Shown one piece after another: positions 54,526 through 56,930 of a stretch of DNA of 56,930 nucleotides. Position 1 is the first letter of the stretch. Every line of letters begins with the position of its first letter. Where the stretch lies: positions 1 to 56,930 of the IMG/VR virus record IMGVR_UViG_3300034374_008818; one strand, 5' to 3'. The translations under genes and the position numbers were made by a program. A model generated the notes under the pieces. The model did not search any database. It was not told where the DNA came from and was given only the letters and a program-made list of their open reading frames with translations. Origin of the DNA: a virus.

Positions 54526-54755
54526 TCCTCATCCTCACTTGTAACTTTGACAAAACCGAAGCGTTCATCCGCTTCTTTCTTTAGTGCATCAGCACGTTCT
54601 TTATGAGCAAGCTTAGCGACACTCTCCATAATCTTGAGGCAATCTTCAGTCGATGCTTCAGGAACACGTTCTTTGACAACATTAAACAGCTCAACAAATT
54701 TATCAGCTGCAGTACTCATCTCTTCTTTAGTAAGAGGGTCGTGTTTGTTAGGCAT
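54522..54755 (-). CDS. Small acidic helical protein (77 aa)
   Basis: MPNKHDPLTKEEMSTAADKF then VELFNVVKERVPEASTEDCL, ending VTSEDEE. All-helical, acidic. It sits in the split between exonuclease and polymerase genes and is translationally coupled to the 50-aa ORF. No family; perhaps a replication accessory. Confidence 0.65.
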   Translation of the reverse strand: MPNKHDPLTKEEMSTAADKFVELFNVVKERVPEASTEDCLKIMESVAKLAHKERADALKKEADERFGFVKVTSEDEE

Positions 54756-54791
54756 AATAAATAAAAAACATTTGAATAATAAGCACGCTGA

Positions 54792-55277
54792 CTAGGCAGC
54801 TTTTCTTTTAGCCCAAGATTTTTTCAGAGCTTCAGACATACGACGGCATTGATCTGCCGAACGTTTCTTGCCCTTTCGTGAAGCACTCATCTTGGCGCAA
54901 GTTTCAGGCGGCAGTTTGCGTCCCTTAAGTTTGCGACTGATTTGCTTCTTTTGTTTAGCGGAGCAAGGCCGGCCACGATTAGCGTCGCCAATCTTACGCT
55001 TAACTTCTTCAGGCATCACGTACCCAGGAGTACCTGGGCCACCTAGACATACATTATCTAGTTGCCCCCCGTCTTGATTGCGACCGAAGAAAGCGATTAG
55101 TTCTATTTCACACTCAAAGCTTTCCCACTCGGTAGCAAAATAAAACATTTGTATTAGTTCGGGCTTCGGGAGCGGCTTGCTGCGGTTGAACTTATGTTTA
55201 ACTCTGCGACCCACGCCTTTGCCTACATAATAGGCGTTACCATTTTCGTCCAAATACAAGTAGCAGTAGTAGTTCAT
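54792..55277 (-). CDS. GIY-YIG homing endonuclease with NUMOD3 repeats (161 aa)
   Basis: GIY-YIG variant YCYLYLDENGNAYYVGKGVG, RR, then ELIAFFGRNQDGGQLDNVCL. The C-terminal half has NUMOD3-type repeats (EVKRKIGDANRGRPCSAKQK, KKQISRKLKGRKLPPETCAK). Strong AGGAG before the ATG. It lies precisely where the T7-like polymerase has been divided, so it may have caused the split by its insertion. Confidence 0.9.
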   Translation of the reverse strand: MNYYCYLYLDENGNAYYVGKGVGRRVKHKFNRSKPLPKPELIQMFYFATEWESFECEIELIAFFGRNQDGGQLDNVCLGGPGTPGYVMPEEVKRKIGDANRGRPCSAKQKKQISRKLKGRKLPPETCAKMSASRKGKKRSADQCRRMSEALKKSWAKRKAA

Positions 55278-55335
55278 ATCAACTCTCCTATCAAGTAAAG
55301 TCTAGCTAAAAGATAGTAAAACTGCGCCCTGCTTG

Positions 55336-55860
55336 TTACCAAGTGTCGTTCATCCTGCGCTGTAGCAGTTGAAATAACTTGTAAGTAACAAGAGTATCTT
55401 GTATGCAATATGAGAGCATTTCCATCGAGTATTTATCCCAGCCACCATCGTGACCGCTGAAGGAACCTTTAAAGCACTTAAGGCGGTAACCCCACGCTTC
55501 TAAGCTATGACGTCCATACAGACGCTGTGGCATACCTTGAGGGCGACGTTCATAGTCACGGTCAGTGATATGTGGATAGTACAGACGGCTGAGTACAAGA
55601 GTGTCAAGTATCTCACCGTCAAACTGAAAGTCAGGGAACTGCTCTTTAAGCAGCGGGATGTCATAGTTGATGATGTTATGACCAACAAGTAGCTTAGATT
55701 TCTCTAGCTGCTTGACACCTTGAATGACAGCACGCTCAGGCTTGTGGTCAAACACAAGCGGCTCATCAGGTGCGTTGAGGTCACGCATCACAATACAGTG
55801 AATTGTTGAGCCACACCGAAGCAAGCCGGTGCTCTCAATGTCAAACAATAAACTAGTCAT
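55336..55860 (-). CDS. DNA polymerase 3'-5' exonuclease domain as a separate protein (174 aa)
   Basis: DnaQ-like proofreading motifs: Exo I FDIES (Asp7, Glu9), Exo II HNIINYD (Asp67), Exo III YCIQD (Asp155), plus DTLVLSRLYYP and HSLEAWGYRLKCFKGSF, which match the N-terminal domain of T7 gp5. It stops at the domain boundary (QLLQRRMNDTW). ATG at 55860 overlaps the upstream gene's stop. Presumably forms a two-subunit polymerase with the product of 53079-54386. Confidence 0.93.
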   Translation of the reverse strand: MTSLLFDIESTGLLRCGSTIHCIVMRDLNAPDEPLVFDHKPERAVIQGVKQLEKSKLLVGHNIINYDIPLLKEQFPDFQFDGEILDTLVLSRLYYPHITDRDYERRPQGMPQRLYGRHSLEAWGYRLKCFKGSFSGHDGGWDKYSMEMLSYCIQDTLVTYKLFQLLQRRMNDTW

Positions 55861-56365
55861 CAGCATCAATATCAGATTTATCTTTAGGGTCAAACTCATC
55901 GACCTCGTGTGGGTTCTCAACAAACCGTGGGTCAACATCCGTAAACATCGGTGTAATCTCAATCGATAGTTCTCTTGCTAGTCGTGCAGCACGGCGGAAC
56001 TCATCTTTGTAATAAGGCTCCCACTCGTGTGCAGCAATCAAGAACTTACGGATACCCATCAAGTGAGCTTGAAAGACTGAAGCAGCGAAGGGGTATCGAG
56101 TGGAGTAGATGACAGCTCCGGTGGTGGGAGTGCCACGTTTTGCACAAGTAGCAATCGCATAGGTAATACAATCAATTTCAACTTTTGAAGAGCAAAGTAC
56201 AGAGCGACCGTCGCCAATAATCTCACGGTCACGGACAAGTACACAGCCACCAGGAACAGTGGGGTGCGTTGAGCCACGGGCGATTGCCTCAGCAATAGAC
56301 ATAAAATATTTCTCTTTATTCTTGATAAAACAAGGGTCACCTTTTGGTGCTGGCATATCTCTCAT
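55853..56365 (-). CDS. Deaminase-fold protein lacking zinc ligands (170 aa)
   Basis: Shape follows dCMP/cytidine deaminases: GGCVLVRDREIIGDGRSV, the helix where HAE should be reads KVEIDCITYA (Lys61, Glu63 kept), and where PCxxC should be it reads YPFAASVFQAHLMGIRKFL. All three zinc ligands are replaced. C-terminus acidic (KDKSDIDADD). Either an inactive pseudoenzyme with a regulatory role or a nucleotide-binding relative. Divergent from the DUF3310 gene; first gene of the replication block. Confidence 0.7.
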   Translation of the reverse strand: MRDMPAPKGDPCFIKNKEKYFMSIAEAIARGSTHPTVPGGCVLVRDREIIGDGRSVLCSSKVEIDCITYAIATCAKRGTPTTGAVIYSTRYPFAASVFQAHLMGIRKFLIAAHEWEPYYKDEFRRAARLARELSIEITPMFTDVDPRFVENPHEVDEFDPKDKSDIDADD

Positions 56366-56415
56366 AACAATCTATTCTTTCCTATATTAGGTAGTGAAAC
56401 ACGAGAGTGCGATAC
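56366..56415. promoter_or_regulatory. Divergent promoter gap
   Basis: About 50 nt between divergent starts. On the minus strand CTAATATAGG offers a -10-like TAATAT before the deaminase-fold gene. No -35 or operator stands out. Confidence 0.35.
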
Positions 56416-56805
56416 ATGGATTACGACAAGTTTATGGAAGAATGGGAAAAGATGGATCCTGCAGATCGACCTTTGTACGCGATTGATTTTAGTAATCAAC
56501 CGGCTAATAAAAAATTTCAGCTTGAGAACAAGCACGCAAAGAATGACAGGTGGCTAAACCTTGCATCACCAGTAAGAGAAGACCGTGTCAATTCACCATC
56601 GCATTACACAGCTGGCTCACAAGAAGCCATCGTGACGATAGAAGAGGCAATTGAACATGCACCGTCAGTGTCGTATGGAATGCTGCAGGCACAGGTGCTG
56701 AAATATCTGCTGCGTGTGTGGCACAAAGACAACCCACTTGAAGACTTGAAAAAAGCACAATGGTATCTCACTAGGCTTATTGCAAAAATGGATGGAAACA
56801 AATGA
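56416..56805 (+). CDS. DUF3310 protein (129 aa)
   Basis: C-terminal DUF3310: DRVNSPSHYTAGSQEAIVTI, YGMLQAQVLKYLLRVWHKDN, LEDLKKAQWYLTRLI. A very common phage gene of unproven function, often annotated as a nucleotide kinase. Start taken at ATG 56416 (MDYDKFMEEWEKMDP); GTG 56407 is possible. Ends in ATGA overlap with the next gene. Confidence 0.85.
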   Translation: MDYDKFMEEWEKMDPADRPLYAIDFSNQPANKKFQLENKHAKNDRWLNLASPVREDRVNSPSHYTAGSQEAIVTIEEAIEHAPSVSYGMLQAQVLKYLLRVWHKDNPLEDLKKAQWYLTRLIAKMDGNK

Positions 56806-56930
56806 GTATTTTCTGTGCAATCCTTTCTACTTGGACAATTGTTGGGGCAGTCGAAGTCAAACCTAACTGGATACACGTTGACTATTTAGACCAGAACAAT
56901 CAAGCTAGTTACATCGTCATTCCCAAGGAA
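56802..56930 (+). CDS. Truncated gene at the right edge (43 codons seen)
   Basis: Opens MSIFCAILSTWTIVGAVEVK and continues NWIHVDYLDQNNQASYIVI past the window. Hydrophobic start then a short beta segment. I recall similar small proteins in cyanophages but cannot name it. Confidence 0.6.
   Translation, partial: MSIFCAILSTWTIVGAVEVKPNWIHVDYLDQNNQASYIVIPKE

Noticed and set aside
1-56930. Photosynthesis genes or phage RNA polymerase
   Set aside because: I looked for psbA, psbD, hli, talC and T7-type RNA polymerase motifs and saw none; they could lie outside the window.

Overview
The window reads as most of the genome of a tailed phage of a cyanobacterium, probably a marine picocyanobacterium, with podovirus-like (T7-like) replication. 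It encodes a terminase, portal, scaffold, capsid protein and a large tail-fibre set. The DNA polymerase is T7-type but split into two genes. The cyanobacterial assignment is an inference from a host-type primary-like sigma factor, a DUF4278-like protein, a possible NblA-like protein, and small basic proteins of kinds I recall from marine cyanophages (DUF6321/DUF5872-like). I see no phage RNA polymerase, no psbA/psbD/hli and no complete tRNA gene. Both ends run off the window: the last gene is cut, and the small-gene array at the left appears to continue past base 1.

Region 1 (1-3711, mostly minus strand) is an array of very small genes of 40-93 codons. Each is followed by a compact GC hairpin and a U-run, with only about 20-45 nt between one hairpin and the next start codon. 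Nine of thirteen hairpins have a four-base loop of the form UANC in the RNA. Two slots between hairpins hold no gene but carry repeats of TAGGTCGCTT. One unrelated plus-strand gene (979-2010) sits inside the array. Region 2 (3712-4461) is a non-coding divergent control region rich in palindromes. It ends in a promoter-like module of about 135 bp that recurs after the integrase at 49.3 kb.

Region 3 (4462-38016, plus strand with three minus-strand insertions) is the virion region. It runs from internal or tail-associated proteins, through a virion lysozyme (minus), TerS/TerL, portal, a scaffold overlapping the portal by 488 nt in another frame, a group 2-like sigma factor, a minus-strand Ig-like protein and an HNH gene, to the major capsid protein. 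Head-tail proteins and a series of coiled-coil or beta-rich fibres follow. Region 4 (38013-48396) holds more fibres, including an 1141-residue probable receptor-binding protein. It also has a minus-strand GH24 and C39-type lysis pair, an HNH gene, an M15-like peptidase and a cluster of small basic proteins.

Region 5 (48396-51600) has a tRNA 3'-end-like sequence as likely attP, a tyrosine integrase, the second copy of the promoter module, holin-like membrane proteins, an HNH gene and small proteins. Region 6 (51614-56365, minus) is the replication block: DUF4278-like protein, HExxH metallopeptidase, polymerase domain, two small genes, a GIY-YIG endonuclease, the separate 3'-5' exonuclease, and a deaminase-fold protein that has lost its zinc ligands. 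A DUF3310 gene and a truncated gene follow on the plus strand.

TAGAATA or TAAAATA recurs 15-60 nt upstream of many plus-strand genes. Together with the encoded sigma factor this suggests a phage-specified programme that redirects host RNA polymerase to late genes (inference).
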